Shown: positions 34,348 to 44,888 of the stretch, piece by piece
Numbering within the stretch: the first letter of the stretch is position 1
Layout of the letters: each line of letters begins with the position of its first letter
Assembly: GCF_002929845.1 (NCBI RefSeq)
Contig: NZ_PJJS01000041.1
Location: 33,661-97,660 of the forward strand
Origin: Cryobacterium sp. M96
GTDB lineage: Bacteria > Actinomycetota > Actinomycetes > Actinomycetales > Microbacteriaceae
Length of the DNA stretch: 64,000 nucleotides
Direction: 5' to 3'
Notes under the pieces: model-generated
Databases searched by the model: none
Told to the model about the DNA's origin: nothing
The model's input: only the letters and a program-made list of their open reading frames with translations
Made by a program: the position numbers and the translations under genes

Positions 34348-35232
34348 CTACCTGCTGAGCGACAGCTCGGCTGCCTTCACCACGTTGCACAGCAGCATGG
34401 CACGGGTCATCGGGCCGACGCCGCGCGGATTCGGGGACAGGAAGCCGGCGACGTTCGCGACACCCGGGTGCACATCACCGGTCAGGGTGCCCTTGCCGGT
34501 GATCGGGTCGGTCACCCGGGTGATGCCCACGTCGAGCACGGCGGCGCCGGGCTTCACCCAGTCCGCCTGGATCAGGTGCGGCACGCCGACGGCGGCCACG
34601 ACGATGTCGGCGCGCCGCACCTCGCCGGGCAGGTCTACCGTGCGGGAGTGCGTCAGGGTGACGGTGGCATCCAGACCCTTGCGGGTGAACAGCAGTCCGA
34701 GCGGGCGCCCGACGGTGAGGCCGCGCCCGACGACGACGACGCGCTGGCCGACGATCGGCACGTCGTAGCGGCGCAGCAGCTCGACGATGCCGGCCGGAGT
34801 GCAGGGCAGCGGCGAGTCCAGCTCGCCCTCGATGCCGAGCACCAAGCGGCCGAGGTTCGTCGGATGCAGGCCGTCGGCATCCTTCGACGGGTCGATCAGT
34901 TCGAGCATGGCGTTGTCGTTGTGGCCGACCGGCAGCGGCAGCTGAATAATGTAGCCGGTCACCTCGCGGGCGGAGTTCAGGTCGGCGATTGCGGCGCGCA
35001 CATCGGCGCTGGTCGCCGACGCGGGCAGGTCGACCCGGATCGATTCAATGCCGACCTCGGCGCAGTCGCGGTGCTTGCCCGCGACATACGAGCGCGAGCC
35101 CGGGTCATCGCCGACCAGGAGCGTGCCGAGCCCGGGCACGATCCCGTGCGCGCGCAGCTCCGCGATCCGGTCGATGAGCTCGGTCTTGACCACGGAGGCG
35201 GTCGTGACTCCGTCGAGGGTTATTGCCGTCAT
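34348..35232 (-). CDS. folD: Methylenetetrahydrofolate dehydrogenase/cyclohydrolase
   Basis: 294 residues. FolD oxidises 5,10-methylene-THF with NADP and hydrolyses the product to 10-formyl-THF. Catalytic Lys is in [17 protein letters not shown] (YxxxK), the folate loop is [20 protein letters not shown], the hallmark [16 protein letters not shown] is present, and the NADP site is [18 protein letters not shown]. The ATG at 35232 ([14 protein letters not shown]) fits the family start; more upstream codons fall in a repeat element. It lies downstream of glyA, and both feed the one-carbon pool. Confidence 0.96.
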   Translation of the reverse strand: MTAITLDGVTTASVVKTELIDRIAELRAHGIVPGLGTLLVGDDPGSRSYVAGKHRDCAEVGIESIRVDLPASATSADVRAAIADLNSAREVTGYIIQLPLPVGHNDNAMLELIDPSKDADGLHPTNLGRLVLGIEGELDSPLPCTPAGIVELLRRYDVPIVGQRVVVVGRGLTVGRPLGLLFTRKGLDATVTLTHSRTVDLPGEVRRADIVVAAVGVPHLIQADWVKPGAAVLDVGITRVTDPITGKGTLTGDVHPGVANVAGFLSPNPRGVGPMTRAMLLCNVVKAAELSLSR

Positions 35233-35297
35233 TGTGGATCCATTCAGTCGGTCATTCTGACGTTTGCAGGTGCGCAGGTGCCGAAGGCGCGTGCGAA

Positions 35298-35371
35298 TCC
35301 GACGGGGATTTTGGGCAACACGCCGGTGACGGATGCCTTCAGCGGGCTTTCGCAGCAAAATCTCCGTCGAA
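35298..35371. repeat. Inverted-repeat element, copy C
   Basis: Left arm TCCGACGGGGATTTTG (35298-35313) and right arm CAAAATCTCCGTCGAA (35356-35371) pair with two mismatches across 42 bases. It lies in the 220-base gap between glyA and folD. The right arm is the same as that of copy B. Confidence 0.75.
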
Positions 35372-35452
35372 ATCGTTCACAGGCCGTACGCCAGGGTGCG
35401 GAGCCTGCGGCGTTGACACCCGGGTCGAGGGCGGCCGGGTGCGCGGCGGACG

Positions 35453-36751
35453 TTACTGCTGCAGACCGGGGTACAGCGGGAAGGCCTCGGTAAGCACCTT
35501 GACGCGGGCGCGGAGGCCCTCGATGTCGGCGTCGGGCTTGAGCGCCTCGGCGATGACGTCGGCGACGACCGTGAACTCCTCATCGCCGAAGCCACGGGTG
35601 GCCAGGGCAGGGGTTCCGATGCGCAGGCCGCTGGTGACCATCGGCGGGCGCGGGTCGAACGGCACCGAGTTGCGGTTGACCGTGATGCCGACCGCGTGCA
35701 GGGCGTCCTCGGCCTGCTGTCCGTTGATCGGCGAGTTGCGGAGGTCCGCGAGCACGAGGTGCACGTCGGTGCCGCCGGTGAGCACGTCGACGCCGCCGGC
35801 GCGCGAATCATCCGCCATCAGACGGTCGGCGAGGATGCTGGCACCGCGCAGGGTGCGCTCCTGACGTTCCTTGAACTCGGGCTCGGCCGCGAGCTTGAAC
35901 GCGGTCGCCTTGGCGGCGATCACGTGCATCAGCGGGCCGCCCTGCTGGCCGGGGAACACGTTGGAGTTGAGCTTCTTCGCCAGCGCCATGTCGCGCGAGA
36001 GGATCAGACCGGAGCGGGGACCGGCGAGGGTCTTGTGCACGGTGGTGGACACGACATCCGCGTAGGGAACCGGCGACGGGTGCAGGCCGGCGGCGACGAG
36101 TCCGGCGAAGTGGGCCATGTCGACCCAGAGCAGGGCGCCGACCTCGTCGGCGATGCTGCGAAAGGCCTCGAAGTCGAGGTGGCGCGGGTAGGCGGACCAG
36201 CCGGCGATGATGACCTTGGGCTTGGTCTCGAGTGCCGTCTCGCGCACGACGTCCATGTCGACCAGGAAGGTGGTCGGGTCGACGCCGTAGGCGACGGGAT
36301 TGTAGAGCTTGCCGGAGAAGTTGAGCTTCATGCCGTGGGTGAGATGGCCGCCGTGGGCAAGTTCCAGACCGAGGATGGTGTCGCCGGGCGTCGCGATGGC
36401 CGAGAGCACGGCGGCGTTCGCGGTGGCGCCGGAGTGCGGCTGCACGTTGGCGTACGCGGCGCCGAAGAGGGACTTGGCCCGGTCGATGGCGAGCTGTTCG
36501 GCGACGTCCACGTACTCGCAGCCGCCGTAGTAGCGGCGTCCCGGGTAACCCTCGGCGTACTTGTTGGTGAGCACGGAGCCCTGCGACTGCAGCACAGCGC
36601 GCGGCACGAAGTTCTCGCTGGCGATCATCTCGAGGTAGTCGCGCTGGCGTCCGAGCTCCTGCTCGAGAACGGCGGCGATCTCGGGGTCGACGACCTCAAG
36701 GGGCTCGTTGAATGTGGACCGCAGAACGGTGGATGGCACGGATTCGGGCAC
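35453..36751 (-). CDS. glyA: Serine hydroxymethyltransferase
   Basis: 432 residues. This PLP enzyme converts serine and THF to glycine and 5,10-methylene-THF, the main entry to one-carbon metabolism. Marks include [40 protein letters not shown], and the Schiff-base Lys in [19 protein letters not shown] start at 36751 with GAGGAGA 5 bases upstream. Its 5' leader carries a ZTP riboswitch, which fits a gene needed when 10-formyl-THF is short and ZTP accumulates. The mrp operon ends just upstream on the same strand. Confidence 0.97.
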   Translation of the reverse strand: MPESVPSTVLRSTFNEPLEVVDPEIAAVLEQELGRQRDYLEMIASENFVPRAVLQSQGSVLTNKYAEGYPGRRYYGGCEYVDVAEQLAIDRAKSLFGAAYANVQPHSGATANAAVLSAIATPGDTILGLELAHGGHLTHGMKLNFSGKLYNPVAYGVDPTTFLVDMDVVRETALETKPKVIIAGWSAYPRHLDFEAFRSIADEVGALLWVDMAHFAGLVAAGLHPSPVPYADVVSTTVHKTLAGPRSGLILSRDMALAKKLNSNVFPGQQGGPLMHVIAAKATAFKLAAEPEFKERQERTLRGASILADRLMADDSRAGGVDVLTGGTDVHLVLADLRNSPINGQQAEDALHAVGITVNRNSVPFDPRPPMVTSGLRIGTPALATRGFGDEEFTVVADVIAEALKPDADIEGLRARVKVLTEAFPLYPGLQQ

Positions 36752-36776
36752 GGGGTCTCCTCAGACTTCTTGTTTA

Positions 36777-36799
36777 ACGACGTGATGATCAATCGTCGT
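36777..36799 (-). promoter_or_regulatory. Expression-platform hairpin between the ZTP riboswitch and glyA
   Basis: ACGACG (minus strand, 36799-36794) can pair with CGTCGT (36782-36777) around an AT-rich centre. The first arm is also the 3' strand of the riboswitch closing stem, so the two foldings exclude each other. Followed by TTAAACAAG and the glyA ribosome site. Confidence 0.5.
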
Positions 36800-36880
36800 G
36801 GCCCAGGCGTGCGGTCACTAACCGTGTCAGTCGCTCCCCGATGGTGACCCATCTTTCGTGCTACGCCAGTCGCGACAGAG
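36794..36880 (-). ncRNA. ZTP riboswitch (pfl motif) controlling glyA
   Basis: Read on the minus strand, the leader shows the pfl consensus in order: GTCGCGACTGGCG, then GATGGGTCACCATCGGGGAG, then GACCGCACGCCTGGGC, and a closing stem with CGAC. The invariant 3' block CGCCTGGGC and the GGGGAG joint are the recognition elements for ZTP/ZMP. These RNAs turn genes of 10-formyl-THF supply on when ZTP rises; glyA is a classic target. A TAAGAT hexamer at 36884-36889 puts the transcript start right at the aptamer's 5' edge. Confidence 0.9.
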
Positions 36881-36883
36881 ACG

Positions 36884-36889
36884 ATCTTA
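36884..36889 (-). promoter_or_regulatory. Probable -10 of the riboswitch-glyA transcript
   Basis: TAAGAT on the minus strand, abutting the mrpG stop. No good -35 match is visible. Start of transcription would fall near 36877, at the aptamer 5' end. Confidence 0.45.
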
Positions 36890-37228
36890 TCATTCGGGCC
36901 GGGTACCGAGCTCATCGATTATGAGCACATCGACACGCACATGGTGGGTGTCATAGGCGGCCCGGCCCACCATGTGCGCTGCGACCGGGGCGGTCAACGC
37001 CTGGAACACGACGATGGCCATGACGAGGGTGACGGTGCCCACGGTAAAGTTGTTCAGAGCGACGTCGGCCGTGATCGCCATGAGGCCGAAGATCTGCGGT
37101 TTGGTGGCGGCGTGCAGCCGCGATAGTACGTCGGGGAAACGGATGACGCCGATTCCGGCCGCGAAGCACATCACGGCCCCGGCGAGCACCAGGACAGCCG
37201 AGATCACGTCGCGCAGTTCGTCGGTCAT
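36890..37228 (-). CDS. mrpG: Mrp antiporter subunit G
   Basis: 112 residues, three membrane spans (AVLVLAGAVMCFAAGIGVIR, IFGLMAITADVALNNF region and VTLVMAIVVFQALTAPVAAH). The core IRFPDVLSRLHAATKPQIFG is the PhaG/MnhG signature. It is the last and a small subunit of the Na+(K+)/H+ antiporter complex in the membrane. The ATG at 37228 overlaps the mrpF stop by 4 bases. The tail after MVGRAAYDTHHVRVDVLIID extends beyond the usual end. Confidence 0.93.
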   Translation of the reverse strand: MTDELRDVISAVLVLAGAVMCFAAGIGVIRFPDVLSRLHAATKPQIFGLMAITADVALNNFTVGTVTLVMAIVVFQALTAPVAAHMVGRAAYDTHHVRVDVLIIDELGTRPE

Positions 37229-37488
37229 TCGGTGTCCCGCACGGGCAGGAAGCGGGCGACGCTCAGCGAGCCGAGCACCGCGAAGAGGGCGAGGACCAGC
37301 AGCACCGGCAGCGTGTCGGTGTGCCGGTTGAATGCCATCTCCGCGCCCATGGCGCAGATCACGGTCGCGACCAGGACATCCGAGGCGATCACCCGGTCCA
37401 GCACGGTCGGTCCCCGCACGATTCGATAGAGGGCGCACAGGGCACCGGCCCCGAACAGCACCCCGGCAATGACGGCAACGATGTGCAT
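37225..37488 (-). CDS. mrpF: Mrp antiporter subunit F
   Basis: 87 residues, three membrane spans. The stretch RIVRGPTVLDRVIASDVLVA with its conserved Arg-Gly-Pro and Asp is the PhaF/MnhF signature. It forms part of the Mrp membrane complex. The start overlaps the mrpE end by one base, and the stop overlaps the mrpG start. Confidence 0.94.
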   Translation of the reverse strand: MHIVAVIAGVLFGAGALCALYRIVRGPTVLDRVIASDVLVATVICAMGAEMAFNRHTDTLPVLLVLALFAVLGSLSVARFLPVRDTE

Positions 37489-38114
37489 CAGGCGGTTCCT
37501 CCCCGCTTCAGTTTCTCATTCGCATGCTGGTCGCGTGCGCGCTGGTCTTTCTCACTCCGGTCCTCGCCGCTCACCCGGTGGAGCCGTTCCACGTCTTCCC
37601 GGGACCCGAGGGCCATCACGATCCGGCGCTCCTCGGCCAGCACGCCGTTCCGGAACCGCTCCACCTGTTCCGGATGCGCCACGTTCAGCACGTGCAGATA
37701 GAGGGTGGACTGCACCCGGTCCACATCGACCACGATCGCCCCGGGAACGATGGACGTCGACACCCCGGTCAGCGTCAGGATGAAGTCGCTGCGGGTGCGC
37801 AGGTGCACCGCCACGATCGCGTTGCTGGGTGTGTAGCGCGGGGAGAGCGCGAGGACGGCCACCTGCAGCGAGCCCCGGACGATGTCGAACCCGAGCCGGA
37901 TCAGGTAGAGCACGGTGTACCACGGGTTAAGGCGCAAACCCAGCTCCACGGCCGGTAGGTAGAAGCCCACGGAGACGAGGGTGGCCAGCAGCGTGCCGGT
38001 GAGCAGGTTGAGCCAGGAGAACGAGCCCCAGAGCAGCATCCACAGCAGCACGAGCCCCAGGAACAGCGGCGCCTGGTTGGCGATGGCGACGAGGCGCTGC
38101 TTCGGGGTGCTCAT
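37488..38114 (-). CDS. mrpE: Mrp antiporter subunit E
   Basis: 208 residues. Two or three N-terminal membrane spans (LFLGLVLLWMLLWGSFSWLN, LLATLVSVGFYLPAVELG) are followed by a soluble domain with TRSDFILTLTGVSTSIVPGA and LYLHVLNVAHPEQVERFRNG, typical of PhaE/MnhE. The charged C-terminal tail (EDRSEKDQRARDQHANEKLK) is longer than in Bacillus homologues. It is needed for assembly and activity of the antiporter. It overlaps its neighbours. Confidence 0.93.
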   Translation of the reverse strand: MSTPKQRLVAIANQAPLFLGLVLLWMLLWGSFSWLNLLTGTLLATLVSVGFYLPAVELGLRLNPWYTVLYLIRLGFDIVRGSLQVAVLALSPRYTPSNAIVAVHLRTRSDFILTLTGVSTSIVPGAIVVDVDRVQSTLYLHVLNVAHPEQVERFRNGVLAEERRIVMALGSREDVERLHRVSGEDRSEKDQRARDQHANEKLKRGGTA

Positions 38115-39670
38115 GGCGTGCCGTTCGGGAAGACGGCGTCGATGTACGTGGCCGGGTTCTCGATGTTGGCCGCCGCGCGGGTGGTGAACGCGAACACCGG
38201 CCCGGCGAACACGGTGAGTGAGACGGTCAGCAGCAGCAGCGCCGTCGTCGCGCCGGTCATCAGCGGCGAGATGGTGCGCGTCGTGACCGTGCCCTCGTCG
38301 TCCGGGTCGTCCAGGAGCGCATCGAGCATCGGCGACTCGTAGTCCTCGACCTCGCCGGCCCCCCGCCAGAACGCGATGTTCCAGACGCGGGCCAGGGCGT
38401 AGAGCGTGAGCAGCGAGGTGGCGGCGCCGGCGCCCATCAGGATGTAGGTCACCGGTTCGGCGATGTCCGCGCCGGCCTGGAAGAGGGCGATCTTGCCGAG
38501 GAAGCCCGAGAACGGCGGGATGCCGCCGAGGTTGAGCGCCCCAACGAAGAACAGGAAGGCCACGAACGGCGCCGCCGTCAACAGTCCGCCGAGCCGGGCC
38601 AGCGAGGTGGTGCCGCCCACCCGCTCGATCAGCCCCGCGCAGAGGAAGAGGGTCGTCTGCACCGTGATGTGGTGCACGACGTAGAAGATGGTGGCCGCGA
38701 TCGCCAGCGGCGTGCCCATCGCGATGCCGAAGATCATGTAGCCGATGTGGCTCACCAGCGTGAACGACAGCAGCCGCTTGATGTCCGCCTGCGCGAGCGC
38801 CCCGAGGATGCCCACGATCAGGGTCAGCAACGCCACCACCATCAGCGGCACCGACAGCGGGCTCTCGGGGAAGAGCAGGGTCTGGGTGCGGATGATCGCG
38901 TAGATTCCGACCTTCGTGAGCAGCCCCGCGAACACCGCAGTGACCGGCGCCGGGGCCGTGGGATAGGAGTCAGGCAACCAGAACGACAGCGGAAACACGG
39001 CGGCCTTCACGCAGAAGGCCAGCAGGAGCAGCAGGTTGAGGATCAGCTGCACGTCCGGCGGGAGGTCCGCCACCCGCTCGGAGATGAGCGCCATGGTGAC
39101 GGTGCCCGTGGCCCCATAGATCAGGGCGATCGCGCTGAGGAACAGGATGGAGGAGACCAGGCTCACCACGATGTAGGTGACACCGACACGGATGCGCGCA
39201 CCCGTTCCGCCGAGCGTCAGCAGCACGTAACTAGCCGAGAGCAGCATCTCGAAACCAACGTAGAGGTTGAACAGGTCCCCCGCGATGAACGCGTTGAACA
39301 GCCCGGCCGCCAGCACGAGATAGGTGGGATGGAAGATCGAAACCGGGGTTTCCCGGTCTCCGTCGACGATGCCCTGCCCCACGGCGAACAGGAGCACGCC
39401 GAGCAGCATCAGCGCGGAGACCAGAAGCATGATCGCCGAGAGCCGGTCGACGACGAGCACGATGCCCCACGGCGCATCCCAGCCGCCCACGTGCACGACG
39501 GCGGGGCCGGTCTGATCGACCTGCACCAGCAGGACCGCGCCGATAAACGCCACCAGCGTCAGGGCGATCACGCTGACCACGATCTGCTGGGGGCGACGGC
39601 GGCCGAGGGCGAGGGTCAGAGCGCTTCCGAGCAGCGGGATGGTGACGACCAGAGGCACGAGGAGATTCAT
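38111..39670 (-). CDS. mrpD: Mrp antiporter subunit D
   Basis: 519 residues, about 14 membrane spans, homologous to the proton-pumping NuoL/M/N subunits of complex I. VGFEMLLSASYVLLTLGGTG carries the conserved Glu, AFCVKAAVFPLSFWLPDSYP the key Lys, and LTKVGIYAIIRTQTLL a second Lys. With MrpA it provides ion channels for Na+/H+ exchange. The ATG at 39670 overlaps the mrpC stop by 4 bases; in-frame codons farther upstream lie inside mrpC and are not coding. Confidence 0.95.
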   Translation of the reverse strand: MNLLVPLVVTIPLLGSALTLALGRRRPQQIVVSVIALTLVAFIGAVLLVQVDQTGPAVVHVGGWDAPWGIVLVVDRLSAIMLLVSALMLLGVLLFAVGQGIVDGDRETPVSIFHPTYLVLAAGLFNAFIAGDLFNLYVGFEMLLSASYVLLTLGGTGARIRVGVTYIVVSLVSSILFLSAIALIYGATGTVTMALISERVADLPPDVQLILNLLLLLAFCVKAAVFPLSFWLPDSYPTAPAPVTAVFAGLLTKVGIYAIIRTQTLLFPESPLSVPLMVVALLTLIVGILGALAQADIKRLLSFTLVSHIGYMIFGIAMGTPLAIAATIFYVVHHITVQTTLFLCAGLIERVGGTTSLARLGGLLTAAPFVAFLFFVGALNLGGIPPFSGFLGKIALFQAGADIAEPVTYILMGAGAATSLLTLYALARVWNIAFWRGAGEVEDYESPMLDALLDDPDDEGTVTTRTISPLMTGATTALLLLTVSLTVFAGPVFAFTTRAAANIENPATYIDAVFPNGTP

Positions 39671-40155
39671 AGCTTCATCCCCTTGTCCGGCGCGTTGGCA
39701 GGGGCACCGAGCTCGCTCTCGCGCTCGCTCGCGTCGAGGTCTTCCTGGCTGGCTGCCTCGTCCTCGGTGACCGAGCGGAAGGACTCCTCCGTGCTTGCCA
39801 CAGTCTCGGCCGCATGCTCGTCGGTGACCGTGTCCCCCTCGTCGCCCAGCCGGGCCAGCCACCAGGACCGGTAGATCAGCGCGAGGATGAGCGCCGTGAT
39901 GCCGAAGTTGATCACGATGGCGGTGAGCATGAGCACCTGGGGCACCGGGTCGACCATCGCAGCGTCGGCGGCCGTGCCGGTGACGATGGGCGCGTTGCCG
40001 GGGCGGCCGCTCATGATGAAGATCAGCAGGTTCGTGGCGTTGCCCACCAGCAGGAATCCGATCAGCACCCGGGTGAGACTGCGCTCCAGCATCACGTAGA
40101 CGCCGGCGGCGTACAGGACCGCCATCACGATCACGAGGGTGAGGGAGGCGCTCAT
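39667..40155 (-). CDS. mrpC: Mrp antiporter subunit C
   Basis: 162 residues. Three spans, homologous to NuoK: SLTLVIVMAVLYAAGVYVML, LIGFLLVGNATNLLIFIMSG and VPQVLMLTAIVINFGITALI, with the family motif DPVPQVLMLTAIVI. An acidic C-terminal tail (ETVASTEESFRSVTEDEAAS) of about 50 residues is additional to the core. It overlaps mrpA and mrpD by 4 bases each. Confidence 0.94.
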   Translation of the reverse strand: MSASLTLVIVMAVLYAAGVYVMLERSLTRVLIGFLLVGNATNLLIFIMSGRPGNAPIVTGTAADAAMVDPVPQVLMLTAIVINFGITALILALIYRSWWLARLGDEGDTVTDEHAAETVASTEESFRSVTEDEAASQEDLDASERESELGAPANAPDKGMKL

Positions 40156-43067
40156 CCGGCTACCACCGCGCCCTGCTCGGACTGCGGGTGCGGCTCGGTC
40201 TCGCCGGCTTCCTGCTGTCGATCGACTTCGCTGCCGAGGCTGCGCAGGATGTCCAACACGAGACCGACCACGACCAGGTACACGCCGATGTCGAAGATGG
40301 TGGAGGTGCCGAAAGAGAGGGGGCCGAGCACGGGTACCGTGGTTTCGAAGTAGGCGGATTCCAGCGGGATGCCGCTGAAGAAGAGCGAGACCACGGCCAT
40401 CCCGACCGCCAGCACGATGCCGAGCCCGAGGATCTTGCCCGGATCGACGGGTACCGCCTCGCCCAGCTCGTAGCGGCCTCCCGCGAGGTAGCGGGAGACG
40501 AGCGCCAGCCCGGCGATCAGGCCACCGGCGAAGCCGCCGCCGGGAGCGTTGTGGCCGGCGATGAGCAGGTAGACGGAGACGATCATGGCCGGGTAGAACA
40601 GCAGCCGCACGAGCACCTCGAGCATGATCGACCGGTCCTTCTCGGCAACCGTACGGCCGGCCAGGAGCCAGGACTGGCGAGTGACCGCATGCCCCTCGGA
40701 GGACGCGGCCGGGTCGGCGACGACCTTGCGACGGTGCGGCAGCGACCGGCGTTTGCGGGAATCGCGCAGCCGGGGCACGACCGCGTTGCGGCCCGAGACG
40801 AAGAGGAGGCTGGCGACGCCGGTGGCCACCACGATCAGCACAGAGATCTCACCCATCGTGTCCCAGGCACGGATGTCCACGAGCATCACGTTCACGATGT
40901 TGCGTCCGTGCCCCTCCTCGACCGCGAGGCGCGGAAGCTCCGCCGCGATGCTTGGGGCCTCCCGTGCACCGAGCGCGATCACGCCGATGGTGCCCATCAC
41001 GGCGCCCACCAGCACGCCGATCAGCACGCGCCGCCGCCGGTGCATCGGCCGGCTGTGCTGGGCGATCTTCTGCGGCAGCCGGCGCAGCACCAGCACGAAG
41101 ACGACGATGGTCATCGTCTCGACCAGGGCCTGCGTCAGGGCCAGGTCGGGAGCGCCGTGGAAGGCGAAGAACGCGACGAGGCCGTAGCCCGTGACGCCGG
41201 CCAGCAGCACGGCAGTGATGCGCTCACCGACGCGAGCCGCCATCACCGCCGCGACGCCCATGATGAGGGCGATCACGACCTGGCCCGGGTAGTCCCAGAG
41301 CACGACCTCCTCAGGCCAGCTGCGGTTGACGAAGGCCGCGCAGCCCAGGGCCAGCACGAAGACGACGAGGATGGTGGACAGGTACTGCGGCAACCCGCCC
41401 TGCTGGGCGAAGTGGGTGATGCGCGCCGCGGCCCGGTCGATGCCGCGCACGGTGGAGCCGTAGCCCTGACCGGCGTCGATGTAGGCCGGCACCGTGCCCT
41501 GCAGCCGGGCCACGCCCGGCCGCTTCCAGAACAGCACGGCGCCGAGCAGGAGAACAACGGCACTCAGGGCGAGCGCCGGTTCGAAGCCGTGCCAGAGCGC
41601 GAGGTGGTAGTCGCCGCCGCCGGGAACGGTGTCGGCGTAGGAGACCAGCACCGGGTCGAGCAGGAAGACGAGGGGGCCGAGCAGGAGGGTGGCCACGGCG
41701 AGCAGTCCCGGCGCCAGCTGGAAGTCCCAGCGGGCGGGGTGCAGGGCGGTGTCTGCGAGGCTGACCCGGGTGCCGAAGGCACCCCAGAAGAAGCGGGCGC
41801 TGTAGGCGACCGTCAGCACGGAGCCGACCACGGTGCCGACCAGGGCCACCCAGCCCCATCCGTCGCCGGCCAGGCCTGCCTCGAGGAATGCCGTGAACAC
41901 GGACTCCTTGGCGACGAAGCCGAGCAGCGGCGGGATACCGGCCATAGATGCGACCGATAGCAGGGCGATCACGGCCAGCACGGGCGCGTTGCGCCCCACG
42001 CCGGAGAGCTGTCGCCAGTCGCGGGTGCCGGCCCGGTGGTCGATGATGCCGACGGTCAGGAACAGCGCCGACTTGTAGAGGGCGTGGGCGAGGAGCAATG
42101 CCACCCCGGCGAGCGCGGCGTCCCGGGTGCCGAAGCCGACGACGACCATCAGGAACCCGAGCTGGCTGACCGTGCCGTAGGCGAGCACCAGCTTGAGGTC
42201 GTACTGGCGCAGCGAACGCCACGCGCCGACCAGCATGGTGACGACGCCGAGGGTGACGAGCACCGGCATCCAGCCCGGCGTGTCGGCATAGCCAGGGGCG
42301 AGGCGCGCCACCAGGTAGATGCCGGCCTTGACCATCGCGGCCGCGTGCAGGTAGGCGCTCACCGGGGTGGGCGCCGCCATCGCGGCCGGCAGCCAGAAGT
42401 GGAAGGGCACGAGCGCGGACTTAGACAGCGCGCCGACCAGGATGAGCAGCACCGACCAGGTGGTAGCCGGGCCGGTGACGGGGTCGGCGACGATCGCTGC
42501 GAGCGACGTGGTTCCGGCCTCCACCGCGAGGATGACGACCCCGATCAGCATGATCAACCCGCCGAAGGTGGTCACCAGCAACGCCTGCAGGGCGGCGCCG
42601 CGGCTCGCCCGTTTGAACGTGTAATGCCCGATCAAAATGTAGGAGAGCACGCTCGTGATCTCCCAGAAGATGAACATGACGACGATGTCGTCGGATGTCA
42701 CCAGGCCGTACATCGCGCCGGCGAACGCCAGCAGGACCGCGGCGAAGCGCCCGAGCGCCGGCTCGTCGGCGCTGAAGTAGCGGGCGCAGTAGACCAGCAC
42801 GAGCGCGCCGACCCCGGTCACGACGAGGGCGAGCAGCCAGGCGAGGGTGTCGACGCGGAACGAGAGCGAGATACCCAACGCGGGAATCCACGGGACGCTC
42901 TCGGTGATCGCTCCGCCGGTCGACACGGCCCGGGTCTGGGTGAGGGTATAGCCGAAGACGGTCGCGGGGAGCAATGCGATGACGTAGAAAACACGCAGCG
43001 AGAGCCACCGCGTGAGGATCGGGGTGAGCGCGGACAGGGCAGCAAACGTCAGGAGGATTGTCGCCAT
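40152..43067 (-). CDS. mrpA: Mrp antiporter subunit A with fused B domain
   Basis: 971 residues. The N-terminal part is NuoL-like ([20 protein letters not shown] with conserved Glu, [20 protein letters not shown] with Lys, [17 protein letters not shown]). The middle carries the NuoJ-like MrpA C-terminal domain ([20 protein letters not shown]). The last 200 residues match MrpB ([20 protein letters not shown], then [20 protein letters not shown]), so A and B are fused and no separate mrpB exists. It is the lead gene; GGGAGG lies 6 bases upstream. The complex exports Na+ for pH and salt tolerance. Confidence 0.96.
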   Translation of the reverse strand: MATILLTFAALSALTPILTRWLSLRVFYVIALLPATVFGYTLTQTRAVSTGGAITESVPWIPALGISLSFRVDTLAWLLALVVTGVGALVLVYCARYFSADEPALGRFAAVLLAFAGAMYGLVTSDDIVVMFIFWEITSVLSYILIGHYTFKRASRGAALQALLVTTFGGLIMLIGVVILAVEAGTTSLAAIVADPVTGPATTWSVLLILVGALSKSALVPFHFWLPAAMAAPTPVSAYLHAAAMVKAGIYLVARLAPGYADTPGWMPVLVTLGVVTMLVGAWRSLRQYDLKLVLAYGTVSQLGFLMVVVGFGTRDAALAGVALLLAHALYKSALFLTVGIIDHRAGTRDWRQLSGVGRNAPVLAVIALLSVASMAGIPPLLGFVAKESVFTAFLEAGLAGDGWGWVALVGTVVGSVLTVAYSARFFWGAFGTRVSLADTALHPARWDFQLAPGLLAVATLLLGPLVFLLDPVLVSYADTVPGGGDYHLALWHGFEPALALSAVVLLLGAVLFWKRPGVARLQGTVPAYIDAGQGYGSTVRGIDRAAARITHFAQQGGLPQYLSTILVVFVLALGCAAFVNRSWPEEVVLWDYPGQVVIALIMGVAAVMAARVGERITAVLLAGVTGYGLVAFFAFHGAPDLALTQALVETMTIVVFVLVLRRLPQKIAQHSRPMHRRRRVLIGVLVGAVMGTIGVIALGAREAPSIAAELPRLAVEEGHGRNIVNVMLVDIRAWDTMGEISVLIVVATGVASLLFVSGRNAVVPRLRDSRKRRSLPHRRKVVADPAASSEGHAVTRQSWLLAGRTVAEKDRSIMLEVLVRLLFYPAMIVSVYLLIAGHNAPGGGFAGGLIAGLALVSRYLAGGRYELGEAVPVDPGKILGLGIVLAVGMAVVSLFFSGIPLESAYFETTVPVLGPLSFGTSTIFDIGVYLVVVGLVLDILRSLGSEVDRQQEAGETEPHPQSEQGAVVAG

Positions 43068-43186
43068 GCGGCCTCCCGGCTCTCGTGAAGTCAGAATGTC
43101 GAATTCAGTCTACCGGAGGCCGTGGACGCCGGCCCCGTGCGCGGGCGGCTAGGGTTGGCCAAAACCGGATCTATCGGAAGAGCCCC

Positions 43187-44782
43187 ATGACGCGTGCAAG
43201 CCGGGGACCACAACTCCCCCTTAAACCTGACCATCCCGAGTACCACGGTCGTGGCGTGGAGACGCCGTTCGAGCACATCTCGGACGCCCTCAATGTGCAC
43301 GAGGATGAGGGGCTGCACAAGGGCCTCAAGGCCCGCCAGGTGCAGATGATCGCCATCGGCGGGGCCATTGGCACCGGTCTGTTCCTCGGGGCAGGCGGAC
43401 GCCTGGCCATCGCCGGGCCCTCCCTCGTCTTCGTGTACGCGATCTGCGGTTTCTTTGCGTTCCTGATCCTGCGCGCGCTCGGCGAACTCGTGCTGCACCG
43501 CCCCTCGTCGGGCTCGTTCGTCTCCTACGCCCGCGAGTTCTTCGGCGAGAAGACGGCGTTCGTCACCGGTTGGCTGTACTGGCTGAACTGGGTGATGACC
43601 GCCATCGTCGACGTCACGGCCGTGGCGCTGTACATGAACTTCTTCGCGAAGTACTGGGCACCTTTCGGTGATGTGCCGCAGTGGCTGTACGCGCTCGCCG
43701 CCCTCGCCGTCGTTCTCTCCCTGAACCTTCTGTCAGTGAGCGTGTTCGGCGAACTCGAGTTCTGGTTCGCGCTGATCAAGGTGCTCGCCATCGTGGCCTT
43801 CCTGCTGGTCGGCACCTGGATGGTCATTTTCGGCACGCCGATCCCCGGCCAGGAGACGGGCTTCAGCCTGATCGGGGACAACGGGGGCTGGCTGCCGAAC
43901 GGGCTGATCGCATCCGTTCTCGTGGTGCAGGGCGTCATCTTCGCCTACGCCTCGATCGAGCTGGTCGGCACGACCGCCGGGGAGACCCAGAACCCGGAGA
44001 AGGTGATGCCGAAGGCGATCAACACCGTCATCATCCGCATCGCCGTCTTCTACGTGGGCTCGATCCTGCTGCTCTCCCTGCTGCTGCCCTACACCGCGTA
44101 CAAGGCCGGCGAGAGCCCGTTCGTGACGTTCTTCGGCACGATCGGCGTCGGCGGCGTCGACGTGATCATGAACCTGGTTGTGCTCACCGCGGCCCTGTCC
44201 TCGCTCAACGCGGGCCTGTACTCGACCGGGCGCATCCTGCGGTCGATGGCGCTGGCGGGATCGGCGCCGCGCTTCGCCGGCAAGGTGAGCCGCACGGGTG
44301 TGCCGTTCGGCGGCATCCTGCTCACCGGCGTGGTCACCCTGCTGGGCGTCGCCCTGAACGCCGTCGTGCCCGACAAGGCCTTCGAGATCGTGCTGAACAT
44401 GGCCGCCATCGGCATCATCAGCGCCTGGGGCATGATCGTGCTCTGCCAGCTGCGCCTGCACGCCTGGTCGAAGCTCGGCATCCTGCGGCGACCGGCGTTC
44501 CGGATGTTCGGAGCACCGTATTCGGGGTACGCCAGCCTGGTCTTCCTCGTCGCCGTGCTCGTGCTGATGGCCTTCGACTGGCCGGTCGGCACGCTCACGA
44601 TCAGCTCGCTCGTGATCATCATCCCGCTGCTGATCGTGGGCTGGTACGCCTGCCGCGGCCGCATTCTCGAGATCGCGAGCGCCCGCGAGGGGTTCACCGG
44701 CCAGGTGCCGATCCTTCCCAGCCGCCCGCTGTCGGACCAGCTGCGGGGCGCCGACCGGAAGGACACCGACCGCGAGGAGTAG
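43187..44782 (+). CDS. Amino acid permease, APC superfamily
   Basis: 531 residues with about 12 membrane spans. The family start [20 protein letters not shown], then [20 protein letters not shown] and ITKVLAI-like stretch ([20 protein letters not shown]), place it in the AAT group (CycA, GABA permease, AnsP). It imports an amino acid with protons; the substrate cannot be read from sequence. The ATG at 43187 is preceded by GGAAG 6 bases upstream. An N-terminal cytoplasmic stretch of about 45 residues is longer than usual. It is divergent from mrpA with 119 bases between. Confidence 0.9.
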   Translation: MTRASRGPQLPLKPDHPEYHGRGVETPFEHISDALNVHEDEGLHKGLKARQVQMIAIGGAIGTGLFLGAGGRLAIAGPSLVFVYAICGFFAFLILRALGELVLHRPSSGSFVSYAREFFGEKTAFVTGWLYWLNWVMTAIVDVTAVALYMNFFAKYWAPFGDVPQWLYALAALAVVLSLNLLSVSVFGELEFWFALIKVLAIVAFLLVGTWMVIFGTPIPGQETGFSLIGDNGGWLPNGLIASVLVVQGVIFAYASIELVGTTAGETQNPEKVMPKAINTVIIRIAVFYVGSILLLSLLLPYTAYKAGESPFVTFFGTIGVGGVDVIMNLVVLTAALSSLNAGLYSTGRILRSMALAGSAPRFAGKVSRTGVPFGGILLTGVVTLLGVALNAVVPDKAFEIVLNMAAIGIISAWGMIVLCQLRLHAWSKLGILRRPAFRMFGAPYSGYASLVFLVAVLVLMAFDWPVGTLTISSLVIIIPLLIVGWYACRGRILEIASAREGFTGQVPILPSRPLSDQLRGADRKDTDREE

Positions 44783-44888
44783 CCGCCACGCCACCGATCG
44801 TCGATTCCCCCATGCGTGGAGCCGGGGCGGCTAGCATGGCCGATTGATCACTGCGCGGCAGATTGCCTCGCGATTTACGGAGAACTCT

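Noticed and set aside
34205..34390. Small minus-strand frame ending GGTAVAAHAVEAGARYSLRR between the carbonic-anhydrase-like gene and folD
   Set aside because: Looks mildly protein-like but has no ribosome site, overlaps the folD 3' end in another frame and matches nothing I know; kept out as unsupported.
40188..43088. Very long plus-strand open frames (up to 590 codons) opposite mrpA
   Set aside because: They are antisense shadows of a clear NuoL-like gene, rich in Arg/Gly/His with no hydrophobic or domain pattern; high GC leaves such frames open by chance.
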